A DNA stretch of 64,000 bases. Source: Saccharibacillus sacchari DSM 19268. GTDB taxonomy: Bacteria > Bacillota > Bacilli > Paenibacillales > Paenibacillaceae. The notes under the pieces were generated by a model. That model did no database searches. It was not told the DNA's origin and saw only the letters and a list, made by a program, of their open reading frames with translations. The DNA is taken from contig NZ_KK073875.1 of the NCBI RefSeq assembly GCF_000585395.1, positions 4,908,274 to 4,972,273 on the forward strand, given 5' to 3'. Positions 42,332 to 50,903 of the stretch are shown here, piece by piece (position 1 is the first letter of the stretch; each line of letters starts with the position of its first letter). The position numbers and the translations under genes were made by a program.

Positions 42332-44578
42332 TCAGCTACCGGATTGCGGCAAATTCGGCAGAACCGGATAGTACCCCTTCCAGCTCTTCCGCAGTCCGGA
42401 AGAATACTGCTGCATCTCTGCCCATTCCTCTGTCGTTACCCGTTCCGGACTATACCGGGCTTTTTCGAACATTCTCAGGATCGGAGCCAACGCGGCCTCC
42501 GTCCCGGTAACCGCTGCTTCCCAACGCGCAACCGATTCGCGCAGCGTCTCATTCTCTTCGCGCTTCAATCCTTTTCTCTTCAGGAAGCGCAGGAATCGCT
42601 CGGTTTCCAGCACGATTTTTTGACCGTCCGTAAGCGGACCGCCCATTCGCAGTCCCATGAAGAAGAAATAGATCGATCGACGGCGAAGCCAGAGCAGGTA
42701 GCTGCCCCAAGCCGCAACAACGACAGCCGCAGCGACAACAATAATCGGCACGATCTTCGAATCGTCTTGATCCGTCGAAGCGGAAGCCGCCTGTTCGGCT
42801 TGTTCTTCCTCTTGTTCCGGCTGCTGCTCGGGTTCTTGCGTCACGTCGGCATCGGCAGGAGTCACCGCTTCTTGCAGCAACGGCATATTGAATCCGCGCG
42901 TAGCTTCAACCGGTACCCAGCCGTAATCGCCGAAGTACACCTCAGCCCAAGAGTGGGCGTTAGCATTCGTGACTTCGTACTGCGAACTGTTTTCGTTTTC
43001 GGCAAACTGCTGCGGAATGTCGCTGGTCGCCGGGTTGCCCGGCGAATAACCTTTGACCCAACGCGCCGGAATGCCTTGCGAACGAGCCATCATCACCATG
43101 GCCGTAGAGAAGTAATCACAATATCCTTCTTCAATCTCGAACAGGAAACTTTCGACGAAATCATCGCTCTCCCGACGGGATAAAGCCGGGTTGTTCGTAT
43201 AGGTATAGTTTTGTTGCAGATATTGCTGAAGCAGGTAGACCTTCTCATACGGGGTCTCTCCGTCTTTTGTAATATCGGCTGCCAAATTCGTCACGCGCTG
43301 CGGAAATCCGCGCGGAACCTGCACATATCTAGGATCAACGCCGTTCGGATATAGTTCCGCGGCCGTCGCGGCTTTAAGCGAATCGACCGGAATCACGGGA
43401 ACTTCGGATGTAATCGTGTACGTTTTGGGATAGATCGTCGTTCCGCGGCCTGCGCGTTCCTGCCAATGCAGCTCGCCCTGTTCAGGCTTCCACTGCATGC
43501 GGGCTTCTCCGTTTTCAATATCCAGGCTCTCTACCGTATTGATGGAAAAGGCACCGAATAATACGGGATAAGTCGTATCGCCCTGCATCGTGACTCGCTG
43601 GCGCACCGTTTTGGTCGGCGTAAGCGGAGCGGCCTCGCGCTCCAAGGCTTGCTCGCGCTGCACGTCTTCAAGCGTACCCCAACCGCTGTCCGCATCCCAA
43701 CCGCTTCCGGTGTAAGTCATTCTCGTCTCGCCCCGCCAGTAGCTGCGCTCTGTCGATTCGACCGTCATAACCGGCGTGAAGTCGAAGTTGAATCCGCCGC
43801 CGAGCTGCCCGTCTTCGCGACTATAGCCCGACGCGGAAGCCTGTCCCTGGAGCAGACCGCTTCCGTTAAACGCAACATTCGAGGTTCCCTGCATCTGCCT
43901 CCAAGCCGTATACGGATCGGTCAATATGGGCTGCACAAACGGCATATTCACACCGGCCAAAATGACCAATGAAAAGACGACGGCCGTATTGATAAGCAAC
44001 TTGAACGGATTGCGCCGAATCGCCTTCCAACCTTTCGGAAAGCGGGATTGGAAGCGGCGAAAATGATCGCAGACCAACCAGCCCATCGTCGCAAACACGA
44101 TCCAGGCAACGGCTTTCCAGAGCGATACGACCGTAAAAGAATCCAGCGCGGCCAAAGGTACGATATTCAGAAAAGCAAAAACCAGAATACGCCGCTGGCT
44201 ATTGATGGCACGTACGCAAAACTCGAACAATAACCAGGCGATCAAGGCAAACCAAACATAAGGGAACATCGCCTCGGAAAATTGTTCGGCTCTTGCAGCC
44301 AACAGGCCCTCCGGTTGAAAAATGCCGTAACGCTCCAGCGTCGCGTACATGACGATCACAAAAAGAGCGGCCTTAAGCCCCAAGCGTAACCAGGATTCAG
44401 TCGGCAGCAGCACATGAACAATCGCGACCGCCGTCAATACACCGAGCACCAACGCATTCGTTTCGTCAAACCAGATGGTTCGTGTATAGGTTAACCACTG
44501 AATCGCAATGATCATTAACCAGACCGTCGAGACGCCCATGTACCACGATGACTTAAACGATTCAACCCACTTCTTCAT
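42332..44578 (-). CDS. Membrane transglutaminase-like protein (DUF3488-TgpA/YebA type)
   Basis: 748 residues. About six N-terminal membrane helices, an extracellular transglutaminase-like core (Cys in EEGYCDYFSTAMVMMARSQGIPARWVKGYSPG; His in ANAHSWAEVYF; VPVEATRGF), a Q/E-rich linker, one more helix and a C-terminal DUF4129-like helical tail. It overlaps the DUF58 stop by 4 bp. MoxR-DUF58-TgpA trios are widespread, thought to process or assemble a surface protein; the substrate is unknown. Confidence 0.93.
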   Translation of the reverse strand: MKKWVESFKSSWYMGVSTVWLMIIAIQWLTYTRTIWFDETNALVLGVLTAVAIVHVLLPTESWLRLGLKAALFVIVMYATLERYGIFQPEGLLAARAEQFSEAMFPYVWFALIAWLLFEFCVRAINSQRRILVFAFLNIVPLAALDSFTVVSLWKAVAWIVFATMGWLVCDHFRRFQSRFPKGWKAIRRNPFKLLINTAVVFSLVILAGVNMPFVQPILTDPYTAWRQMQGTSNVAFNGSGLLQGQASASGYSREDGQLGGGFNFDFTPVMTVESTERSYWRGETRMTYTGSGWDADSGWGTLEDVQREQALEREAAPLTPTKTVRQRVTMQGDTTYPVLFGAFSINTVESLDIENGEARMQWKPEQGELHWQERAGRGTTIYPKTYTITSEVPVIPVDSLKAATAAELYPNGVDPRYVQVPRGFPQRVTNLAADITKDGETPYEKVYLLQQYLQQNYTYTNNPALSRRESDDFVESFLFEIEEGYCDYFSTAMVMMARSQGIPARWVKGYSPGNPATSDIPQQFAENENSSQYEVTNANAHSWAEVYFGDYGWVPVEATRGFNMPLLQEAVTPADADVTQEPEQQPEQEEEQAEQAASASTDQDDSKIVPIIVVAAAVVVAAWGSYLLWLRRRSIYFFFMGLRMGGPLTDGQKIVLETERFLRFLKRKGLKREENETLRESVARWEAAVTGTEAALAPILRMFEKARYSPERVTTEEWAEMQQYSSGLRKSWKGYYPVLPNLPQSGS

Positions 44579-45840
44579 CGGATTCCTCCTTCCAGCACGG
44601 CCGGCAACTCGTCAAGACCGCCGACCCGGTAAGCCGCGACCCCCTTGGTCCGGAGCGAAGACGCCCACTGCCGGGACGCGTTGGAACTTTCTCCTTCCGA
44701 TCCAGGAGCTTCCGCGATCTGAACATGGCAAAAACTCATCTGATGCGTCTGCGCAAAGCGCACCAGTTCCATGACAGGACCGTCCGAGAGCGGCGTGAGC
44801 ACGACCAGAATGACGCCTTTCGGCAAGCGGGTCAATGCCGATTCAAGCCCTGTAAGCAGGGAACCGCCGCCCTTGGGATCTAAATCGACCAGGTGATCCA
44901 TCATCGCGTGCAATCTGGATCGTCCCTGCGCAGGTTCGAACACGCGAACTTCGCGTCCTAACGAGCACAGTCCCATCGGAATCGACTCGCGCCCTCCGTA
45001 TTCAAGCAGCGAGGCTGCTGTAGAGACCGCCGTCTCGAACTGTCTGGCCGAACGATAGTGATTCTCGTACGTGTCGAGCACGACCATCGTCTTAGGAATC
45101 GATTCATATTCAAATTCCTTGGATTTCCATTCCCCGGTGCGGGCCGTAGCGTTCCAGTGAATACGCGAGATCCGATCTCCGTAGACGTAATCGCGCACGC
45201 CCCCGACCTGATTCGTTTCGCGACCGGACACATGCCCTACCGACTGCGGCCCCAGCAGACGATTGCGTCGATCCAGGAGCTGCCATTTCGCGATATGGGC
45301 CGTTCTCGGCAGCACGCGGAATTCCCCGCGCGCCGAAAAGGAACCCCGATGCTCGATCAGACCGAAAATATCTTCCGTCACGCACTCCGTCTCGGAAAAA
45401 GCATAACGTCCGCGCTCTAGCGGAGGCGTCTGAAACAACAGTTCGCCGCGCCCGTTCAAGCTGGGCACCAGACTTTCTTCAAAGGACCAGGTCTCGCCGC
45501 TATGGCGCTTGAGCGTCTCCCGCACGATCACATAAGGCAAAGGCAAAAATCCGGGAATTTCCAAGTGCAGGCGAACCCGAATTTGATCGCCTGCATGCAG
45601 CACCCCGCCCCACTCGCCCGGTTCGCCGGAAAATTGACGCTCACCGCGAGCGCGCGCGATTCCGTTCAGGCCGCCGAATAACAGATATAAACCGAACAAT
45701 GTGACCATGGCGAACAGCATGATCGAAGTCTTGCCGCCCTGGAACAACAAATAGAACAGACAACACATCCAGACCGAGAGCAGCATCGACATTTTCGCCG
45801 GGGAAAGCTTCGGCTTAAAAAGATTCCAGATTTCCCGCAT
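44575..45840 (-). CDS. DUF58 domain protein
   Basis: 421 residues. Two N-terminal hydrophobic helices, then the DUF58 hallmark GDRISRIHWNATARTGEWKSKEFEYE and a vWA-like C-terminal region (TMVVLDTYEN; GVILVVLTPLSDGPV). DUF58 proteins pair with MoxR ATPases and membrane transglutaminases, as here. The gene begins 4 bp after moxR and overlaps the next gene. Confidence 0.93.
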   Translation of the reverse strand: MREIWNLFKPKLSPAKMSMLLSVWMCCLFYLLFQGGKTSIMLFAMVTLFGLYLLFGGLNGIARARGERQFSGEPGEWGGVLHAGDQIRVRLHLEIPGFLPLPYVIVRETLKRHSGETWSFEESLVPSLNGRGELLFQTPPLERGRYAFSETECVTEDIFGLIEHRGSFSARGEFRVLPRTAHIAKWQLLDRRNRLLGPQSVGHVSGRETNQVGGVRDYVYGDRISRIHWNATARTGEWKSKEFEYESIPKTMVVLDTYENHYRSARQFETAVSTAASLLEYGGRESIPMGLCSLGREVRVFEPAQGRSRLHAMMDHLVDLDPKGGGSLLTGLESALTRLPKGVILVVLTPLSDGPVMELVRFAQTHQMSFCHVQIAEAPGSEGESSNASRQWASSLRTKGVAAYRVGGLDELPAVLEGGIR

Positions 45841-45843
45841 CCG

Positions 45844-46800
45844 TTAACGTCCCATCGATACCGGCACGCTGCTGGCGGCCAGCAGATTACGGATGAGCGA
45901 TTCGGCATTCAGGCTGTCGAGGCGTGCTTCCGGGCGGATCAGAATACGATGCGGCAATACATAAGGCGCCAATTCCTTGATATCATCCGGCAAAACAAAG
46001 TCGCGTTCGTTAATGAAGGCATACGCCTTCGCCGCAAGCGAGAACGAGATCGAAGCGCGCGGGCTGGCACCCAACAATACGGATGGATGCTCGCGCGTCG
46101 CGCGGATGATGCCCAACATGTACGAGGTAACGGCGTCATTCATATGCACTTCGCGCACTTCCCGCTGGATCCCCGCGATCGTCGCCATGTCCGTAACCGC
46201 ATGAAGCTGATCCGCCGGCTGGCCGACGCGGTTGGCGCCGATCAGGCTTTTTTCCGTCTCCAAATCCGGATAGCCCATATGAAGCTTCATCATAAAGCGG
46301 TCAAGCTGCGCTTCCGGAAGCACGTAAGTACCCTCGAAGTCGATCGGGTTTTGCGTCGCGCACAGCATGAACGGATGCGGCAGCGGATGCGTCTCTCCGT
46401 CAACGGTCACGCTGCGCTCTTCCATGGCCTCCAGAAGGGCGGATTGCGTTTTGGTCGTCGCCCGGTTAATTTCGTCCGCAAGCAGAATATGGGACATGAT
46501 CGGACCCGGACGGAATTGGAAACGCTCTTCGCGGGGATGATAGATGGATACGCCCGTAATGTCGGTCGGCAGCAAATCGGGATTGCATTGAACGCGTCGA
46601 TACACGCCCTCCATCGAGCGAGACAAGGCTTTAATCATCTGCGTTTTGCCGGTACCGGGTACGTCTTCGATCAAGACATGCCCCCCGGCGAGCAACGCGG
46701 TCATCAATAATTTTATCTCAAAGGTTTTCCCCAGTATGCATGATTCAAGATTGGACCTTACTGCGGTAACGATCTGCATGGATTCGGAACTTACGGACAT
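45844..46800 (-). CDS. MoxR family AAA+ ATPase
   Basis: 318 residues. Walker A EDVPGTGKTQMIKAL, Walker B ILLADEINRATTKTQSALLEAMEE and sensor region FMLCATQNPIDFEGTYVLPEAQLDRF are complete. MoxR ATPases act as chaperones for DUF58/vWA partners. AGGAGG precedes ATG 46800. First gene of the MoxR-DUF58-TgpA operon; repeat R2 copy B lies 30 bp upstream. Confidence 0.95.
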   Translation of the reverse strand: MSVSSESMQIVTAVRSNLESCILGKTFEIKLLMTALLAGGHVLIEDVPGTGKTQMIKALSRSMEGVYRRVQCNPDLLPTDITGVSIYHPREERFQFRPGPIMSHILLADEINRATTKTQSALLEAMEERSVTVDGETHPLPHPFMLCATQNPIDFEGTYVLPEAQLDRFMMKLHMGYPDLETEKSLIGANRVGQPADQLHAVTDMATIAGIQREVREVHMNDAVTSYMLGIIRATREHPSVLLGASPRASISFSLAAKAYAFINERDFVLPDDIKELAPYVLPHRILIRPEARLDSLNAESLIRNLLAASSVPVSMGR

Positions 46801-46829
46801 ATGGACAACCTCCTAAGTCATTCTCCTAT

Positions 46830-46934
46830 TAGCTTGTCAACTCTCAATCAGAGGATTACGTTTGGCTGAAACGCACACGCTTTAGGTGCGTTTCAGCCAG
46901 GCGTAACCTTACTTTTGACGTTGACAAGGTACTA
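46830..46934. repeat. Structured intergenic repeat R2, copy B
   Basis: The outer arms CTTGTCAAC and GTTGACAAG pair, within TAG...CTA ends. Inside, TTACG pairs with CGTAA, then GGCTGAAACGCA pairs with TGCGTTTCAGCC. Compared with copy A the outer stem is different but complementary, and GCCGAAAC has become GCTGAAAC with GTTTCGGC becoming GTTTCAGC. It lies between the divergent moxR and M42 genes; the rest of that 336-bp gap shows no clear feature. Confidence 0.8.
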
Positions 46935-47136
46935 CTACCCTGTCAAAGCTTCTTGCAAAAGCCACTTCAGTAGTGCCTATATTGTACATGATCGAAGCCC
47001 TGAAAGCACATCCCGTGCCGGAAAAGAAGATTTGGTCGCGCGCCCGTGACAATTCTTGCATAAGCCTGCATACTAGAAGGATAGCGAACGCGGAGGTTTT
47101 TCGCGTTTCGGATTTTTTCGATAGGAGAGTGCATAG

Positions 47137-48210
47137 ATGAATAACGAAACATTGGCATTGTTTAAAGAGCTGACCGAGTTCCCGGCGGCACCCGGGTTTG
47201 AGCGCGATTTGCGCGCATTGGTCAAAGATAAACTGTCTGCTTACACAGAAGAATTCGTTCAAGACCGCATTGGCAGTTTGTTCGGAGTTAAGCGCGGTCC
47301 CGAGGACGGGCCGAAGGTTATGGTTGCCGGGCATTTCGATGAAGTCGGCTTCCTCGTAAACGGGATTACCGAAACCGGACTTGTCCGCTTCCAGCCGCTC
47401 GGCGGTTGGTGGAGCCAGGTCGTCCTGGGTCAACGTCTTCAAATCATCACCGAAAACGGTCCCGTTGTCGGCGTAGTCGGCTCGACTCCGAAGCATTTGC
47501 TGGGCGAAGCGGAAGCCAGTCGTCCTGTCGACCTGAAAATCATGTACATCGACCTCGGCGCCGACGATCGTGCGGAAGCGGAAAGCTTCGGCATTAAAGT
47601 CGGTCAACAGATCCTGCCGATTTGCGAGTTCACTCCCCTGTCCAATCCCAAGAAAATTATGGCTAAAGCCTGGGATAACCGTTATGGCGTAGGCCTTGCG
47701 ATCGAGTTAATGAAAGAAGTACACGGGGAGCAATTGCCCAATACGTTATACAGCGGAGCAACGGTTCAAGAAGAGGTCGGACTCCGCGGAGCACGAACAG
47801 CGGCAAACCTGATCCAACCCGACATTTTCTTCGCTTTGGACTGCAGCGCCGCGAACGATATGACGGGCGACCGCAACCTGTTCGGACATCTGGGACAAGG
47901 CGCGCTGCTTCGCATCTTCGATCCAACCATGATTACTCACCGAGGCCTGCTGGAGTACATTCAAGATACGGCTTCGACGCATAAAGTCAAAGTTCAACCG
48001 TTCATCTCGCCGGGCGGCACGGATGCGGGTCAAGTACACTTAAGCGGAATCGGCGTGCCTTCAACGGTCATCGGGATCTGCGGACGCTATATCCATACTT
48101 CTTCGTCGATCATTCACACGGATGATTACGCGGCAGCAAAAGAGCTTCTGATCCGTCTGGTTCGCGGATTGGACCGCACCACGCTCAATACGATTGTTGA
48201 ACGAGCGTAA
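47137..48210 (+). CDS. M42 family metallopeptidase
   Basis: 357 residues, full length. Metal and catalytic motifs [45 protein letters not shown] and the C-terminal SGGT-like SPGGTDAG with [11 protein letters not shown] are in place. These cobalt/zinc aminopeptidases (glutamyl aminopeptidase or YsdC-like) form dodecameric shells in the cytoplasm and trim peptides. AGGAGAG precedes ATG 47137. Single-gene unit, divergent from moxR. Confidence 0.95.
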   Translation: MNNETLALFKELTEFPAAPGFERDLRALVKDKLSAYTEEFVQDRIGSLFGVKRGPEDGPKVMVAGHFDEVGFLVNGITETGLVRFQPLGGWWSQVVLGQRLQIITENGPVVGVVGSTPKHLLGEAEASRPVDLKIMYIDLGADDRAEAESFGIKVGQQILPICEFTPLSNPKKIMAKAWDNRYGVGLAIELMKEVHGEQLPNTLYSGATVQEEVGLRGARTAANLIQPDIFFALDCSAANDMTGDRNLFGHLGQGALLRIFDPTMITHRGLLEYIQDTASTHKVKVQPFISPGGTDAGQVHLSGIGVPSTVIGICGRYIHTSSSIIHTDDYAAAKELLIRLVRGLDRTTLNTIVERA

Positions 48211-48326
48211 AGTCAACCTGCATTTGTTCAAAAAATGATCTTTTTTATTATTTTTTAACCTTTACTTGTAAAAAACCATCAGAAAAAGACTGTCCCGTCC
48301 GATATAAGTCTTAAGGGGTGGTTTTA

Positions 48327-48584
48327 GTGGCAACTAAAGGACAAACGTTCTGCAAGTACAGCTATGAAACAAAGTTGAGAGCCGTTCAAATGCGTATGGA
48401 CGGAATGACCAAAAAGCAGGTGGCGAAAGAGCTCGGCATCTACGACCTCAATCGTCTGAAGATTTGGATGCGTAAATATAAAGCTGAAGGCGAACTAGGT
48501 CTAATTGACCACAGAGGCAGACGGGAAGACGCATACTTGGAGCAGGATTTCATGGAACCCGAGATGGCTGCCCAAAGCGTTTAA
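48327..48584 (+). CDS. Solo IS3-type OrfA/HTH protein (transposase remnant)
   Basis: 85 residues from GTG 48327, chosen because AAGGGGTG lies upstream and relatives begin MAxKGQTF. The HTH_Tnp_1-like core YETKLRAVQMRMDGMTKKQVAKELGI and LKIWMRKYKAEGELGL is clear, then RGRREDAY. The coiled-coil end of OrfA is missing and there is no OrfB downstream, nor inverted repeats that I can see. It could be a decayed IS or a domesticated DNA-binding protein. Confidence 0.7.
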   Translation: MATKGQTFCKYSYETKLRAVQMRMDGMTKKQVAKELGIYDLNRLKIWMRKYKAEGELGLIDHRGRREDAYLEQDFMEPEMAAQSV

Positions 48585-48620
48585 TGAATGCCCTGCATGA
48601 TTTCTCATCGTTGGTTGCAC

Positions 48621-48675
48621 AAAAAGCGGCAAACCCGAATCCAAGCTGAATCTCAGCCCGGGGACGCCGCTTTTT
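48621..48675 (+). terminator. Rho-independent terminator with long stem-loop
   Basis: AAAAAGCGGC and GCCGCTTTTT flank an inner CCG/CGG pair and a long loop. It follows the OrfA-like gene. Confidence 0.6.
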
Positions 48676-48722
48676 GGCGTATTGGTCGAAATACGATTCA
48701 AGCATGAATGGAGGCCTGTCGC

Positions 48723-49457
48723 GTGTTCGCTTCTTTTTTCTCTTCCAATGTTTCCGAGCCGTTTGCCGCATTTTCCGCCGCTCACCTGAGTGCATTGGGT
48801 TTATTTGCAGCTGCCGCAATTTCGATGTTTATTTTTCGAAGTGCAATCCGTTCCGGATCCAAACTTAAACAAGCGTTGCGCCTCATGCTTCTCATCGCTT
48901 TGGTTGCAACCGAAGTTTCTTTACATATCTGGTATATCGCGTCGGATGTCTGGAATGCTCGATATACATTACCGCTTGAGCTATGCAGTCTAATGCTTCT
49001 TGCCGCGATTATCATGCTGATTACGCGCAGCCGCTTTTTGGCCGGGCTTGTCTTTTTCGCGGGGATTGGAGGCGCTTTGCAGGCACTCTTGACGCCTAAC
49101 CTGGCTTACGAGTACCCGCATTTTCGTTTTGTGCAGTTTTTTATCGCTCACGCTGCCATTATTTTGTCCGCGCTCTACATGGTTTGGATCGAGCGTTTCC
49201 GTCCTACTTGGCGAACCGTTTTCACGGCAATGTTATCGCTGAACGTCATCGCGTTGGTCGTGTATCTGCTGGACTGGATTTTGGATGCCAATTACATGTT
49301 CTTGCGCAGAAAGCCGGATACCCCGTCCATACTCGATCTGTTCGGCGATTATCCGCTTTACATTTTGGTTGAAGAACTGCTGGCGCTTTTTACGTTTACT
49401 ACGCTGTATATCGTATTCTTCGCCATTCCGGATGCGCTGCGGCGAAAAAAAGAGTAA
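48723..49457 (+). CDS. TIGR02206 family integral membrane protein (YwaF-like)
   Basis: 244 residues from GTG 48723; GGAGG lies eight bases upstream, while the ATG at 48708 overlaps that SD. Seven predicted helices. Conserved segments HLSALGLFA, LHIWYIASDVWNARYTLPLELCSLMLL and LDANYMFLRRKPDTPSILDLFGDYPLYIL match TIGR02206/YwaF. Function unknown. Convergent with the SDR gene with 11 bp between stops. Confidence 0.9.
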   Translation: MFASFFSSNVSEPFAAFSAAHLSALGLFAAAAISMFIFRSAIRSGSKLKQALRLMLLIALVATEVSLHIWYIASDVWNARYTLPLELCSLMLLAAIIMLITRSRFLAGLVFFAGIGGALQALLTPNLAYEYPHFRFVQFFIAHAAIILSALYMVWIERFRPTWRTVFTAMLSLNVIALVVYLLDWILDANYMFLRRKPDTPSILDLFGDYPLYILVEELLALFTFTTLYIVFFAIPDALRRKKE

Positions 49458-49468
49458 AACAAGTTACT

Positions 49469-50254
49469 TTAAAGAAGCGATTCGGCACCGTCCACGAAAA
49501 TCTCCGTGCCGCTGATATGCGAAGAATCATCGGAGCTTAAGAACAGAACGAGCTTGGCGACTTCTTCCGGTTTGCCGGGACGCCCTTCCAGCGGATGGCT
49601 GCCTTCCGGGTATTCGACCGGAATCGCGATCTTTTTCAAATCGTCGCTCGGGAACGTGTTTTTGCCGATATTCGTTTCGATGGCGCCGGGACAAATGACG
49701 TTGACGCGAATCTTGTAACGGGCCAATTCCAGCGCCGCCATTTTCGCAAAAGCGACTTGTCCCGCTTTTGACGAGGAATACGCCGAAAAACCGGTACCCG
49801 AGAACGCGCGGCTTCCGTTGATGGAGCTTGTAATCACGACGCTTCCTCCCTGCTTTTTCAAGTAGGGGATCGTATATTTGACCGTAGCGAACGTCCCGCG
49901 CAGATTCGTCTCCAACGTCCGGTTCCAATCCTCGATTTCCATCGTTTCGATCGGAGCTGCCGCTCCGTTGATTCCCGCATTGGCGAAAACCGCATCGATC
50001 CGTCCCCATGTCTCGCCTACGCGCTGAACAGCCGCCTGCACCGATTCAGGACGCGATACGTCGCATTCGATCGCAAACGCTTCGCCGCCGGCTTTCTCGA
50101 TCTCCCGCTTCGTTTCTTCCGCCGTATCGGTCGTAAGTTCCAACAAAGCGACTTTCGCGCCTTCGGCGGCCAAAAGAATAGCGCTTGCTTTTCCGATTCC
50201 CGAACCTGCTCCTGTTACTACGGCTACTTTTCCGGCCATTCTTCCGTTTGTCAT
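49469..50254 (-). CDS. SDR family oxidoreductase (glucose 1-dehydrogenase/3-oxoacyl-ACP reductase type)
   Basis: 261 residues. Classical SDR motifs: VTGAGSGIGKASA at the N-terminus, NAGINGAA, a catalytic Ser in ITSSINGS and YSSSKAG. The C-terminus (FLSSDDSSHISGTEIFVDGAESLL) is that of classical tetrameric SDRs. Cofactor preference appears NAD(H)-like because of the acidic LLELTTD after strand 2. Substrate unknown. ATG 50254 has GGAGGAG. Confidence 0.93.
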   Translation of the reverse strand: MTNGRMAGKVAVVTGAGSGIGKASAILLAAEGAKVALLELTTDTAEETKREIEKAGGEAFAIECDVSRPESVQAAVQRVGETWGRIDAVFANAGINGAAAPIETMEIEDWNRTLETNLRGTFATVKYTIPYLKKQGGSVVITSSINGSRAFSGTGFSAYSSSKAGQVAFAKMAALELARYKIRVNVICPGAIETNIGKNTFPSDDLKKIAIPVEYPEGSHPLEGRPGKPEEVAKLVLFLSSDDSSHISGTEIFVDGAESLL

Positions 50255-50446
50255 ATGAATTCTCCTCCGTTTTCTTTAAAGGGTTGTCGGTATAAGCTTT
50301 GCTTGGTTTTGCGTTTCCGTCATGTATTCGGTAACCTTCTCGCTTTCTTCTGAAACCGTTTACGAGAACCGGATATAAAATGTTTTCAAAAATTTAAGGT
50401 TTACTATTGAATGCGACATCGCGATATGTTAAATTGATTAAGAACT

Positions 50447-50505
50447 TGAGAGTGACTCTCATTCTCCCGAGAATAAAACTCATTATCTCGACAATGAAAA
50501 TCATC
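50447..50505. promoter_or_regulatory. Fur-like 7-1-7 dyads
   Basis: TGAGAGTGACTCTCA at 50447-50461 is a perfect 7-1-7 palindrome. CGACAATGAAAATCA at 50489-50503 matches the Fur-box form TGATAATGATTATCA at 11 of 15 positions. An ACTCATTATC segment lies between. They are in the 421-bp gap between the SDR gene (minus) and the DUF1540 gene (plus), about 100 bp upstream of the latter's promoter. The regulator (Fur, PerR or Zur) cannot be decided. Confidence 0.4.
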
Positions 50506-50572
50506 CTCACTATTTCCGAACATTATCGGCATTTTTATTGCTGATTATTCATATTTTTTTATAAAACGCGGG

Positions 50573-50600
50573 TTGCGGACCTGCTTATTTGTGTTATATT
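50573..50600 (+). promoter_or_regulatory. Putative promoter of the DUF1540 gene
   Basis: TTGCGG, a 16-bp spacer and TATATT, about 75 bp before the start codon. Confidence 0.5.
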
Positions 50601-50675
50601 GATTTTAGAAGTTTTGTTGCCTCGTCGGTGAGTTTGCAGCAAACCAAAATCCAATATGACACGGAGGTTTTACAC

Positions 50676-50813
50676 ATGTCCACGATCCAATGCCAAGTTT
50701 CCGATTGCACGAACTGGGAATCCAACACTTGCACAGCCGAGAAGATCGAAGTTGTTTTCGCTCCGGATCACACTGCCGAGTGCACGACGTTCGAAGAAAA
50801 GCAAGAAGCTTAA
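50676..50813 (+). CDS. Small cysteine-rich DUF1540 protein
   Basis: 45 residues from ATG 50676 with GGAGG upstream. Four cysteines at 6, 11, 19 and 36 in the pattern CQVSDCTNWESNTCTAEKI...CTTF are the DUF1540 signature; they likely bind a metal ion. Related short proteins are common in sporeformers; the role is unknown. It is a single gene with its own terminator. Confidence 0.9.
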   Translation: MSTIQCQVSDCTNWESNTCTAEKIEVVFAPDHTAECTTFEEKQEA

Positions 50814-50830
50814 TTGCCACATTTATTCGT

Positions 50831-50887
50831 AAAAAGAAGGGTATCCCGCAAATCGTCTTCGGACTCCGGGACAACCCTTCTTTTTTG
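50831..50887. terminator. Bidirectional rho-independent terminator
   Basis: AAAAAGAAGGGTATCCCG and CGGGACAACCCTTCTTTTTT form a long stem. It separates the DUF1540 gene from the converging alpha-glucosidase gene. Confidence 0.9.
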
Positions 50888-50903
50888 TTCCGTTTTGAAT
50901 AGA

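Noticed and set aside
48318-48584. Functional IS3 insertion sequence
   Set aside because: No OrfB, DDE residues, terminal inverted repeats or target duplication were found around it.
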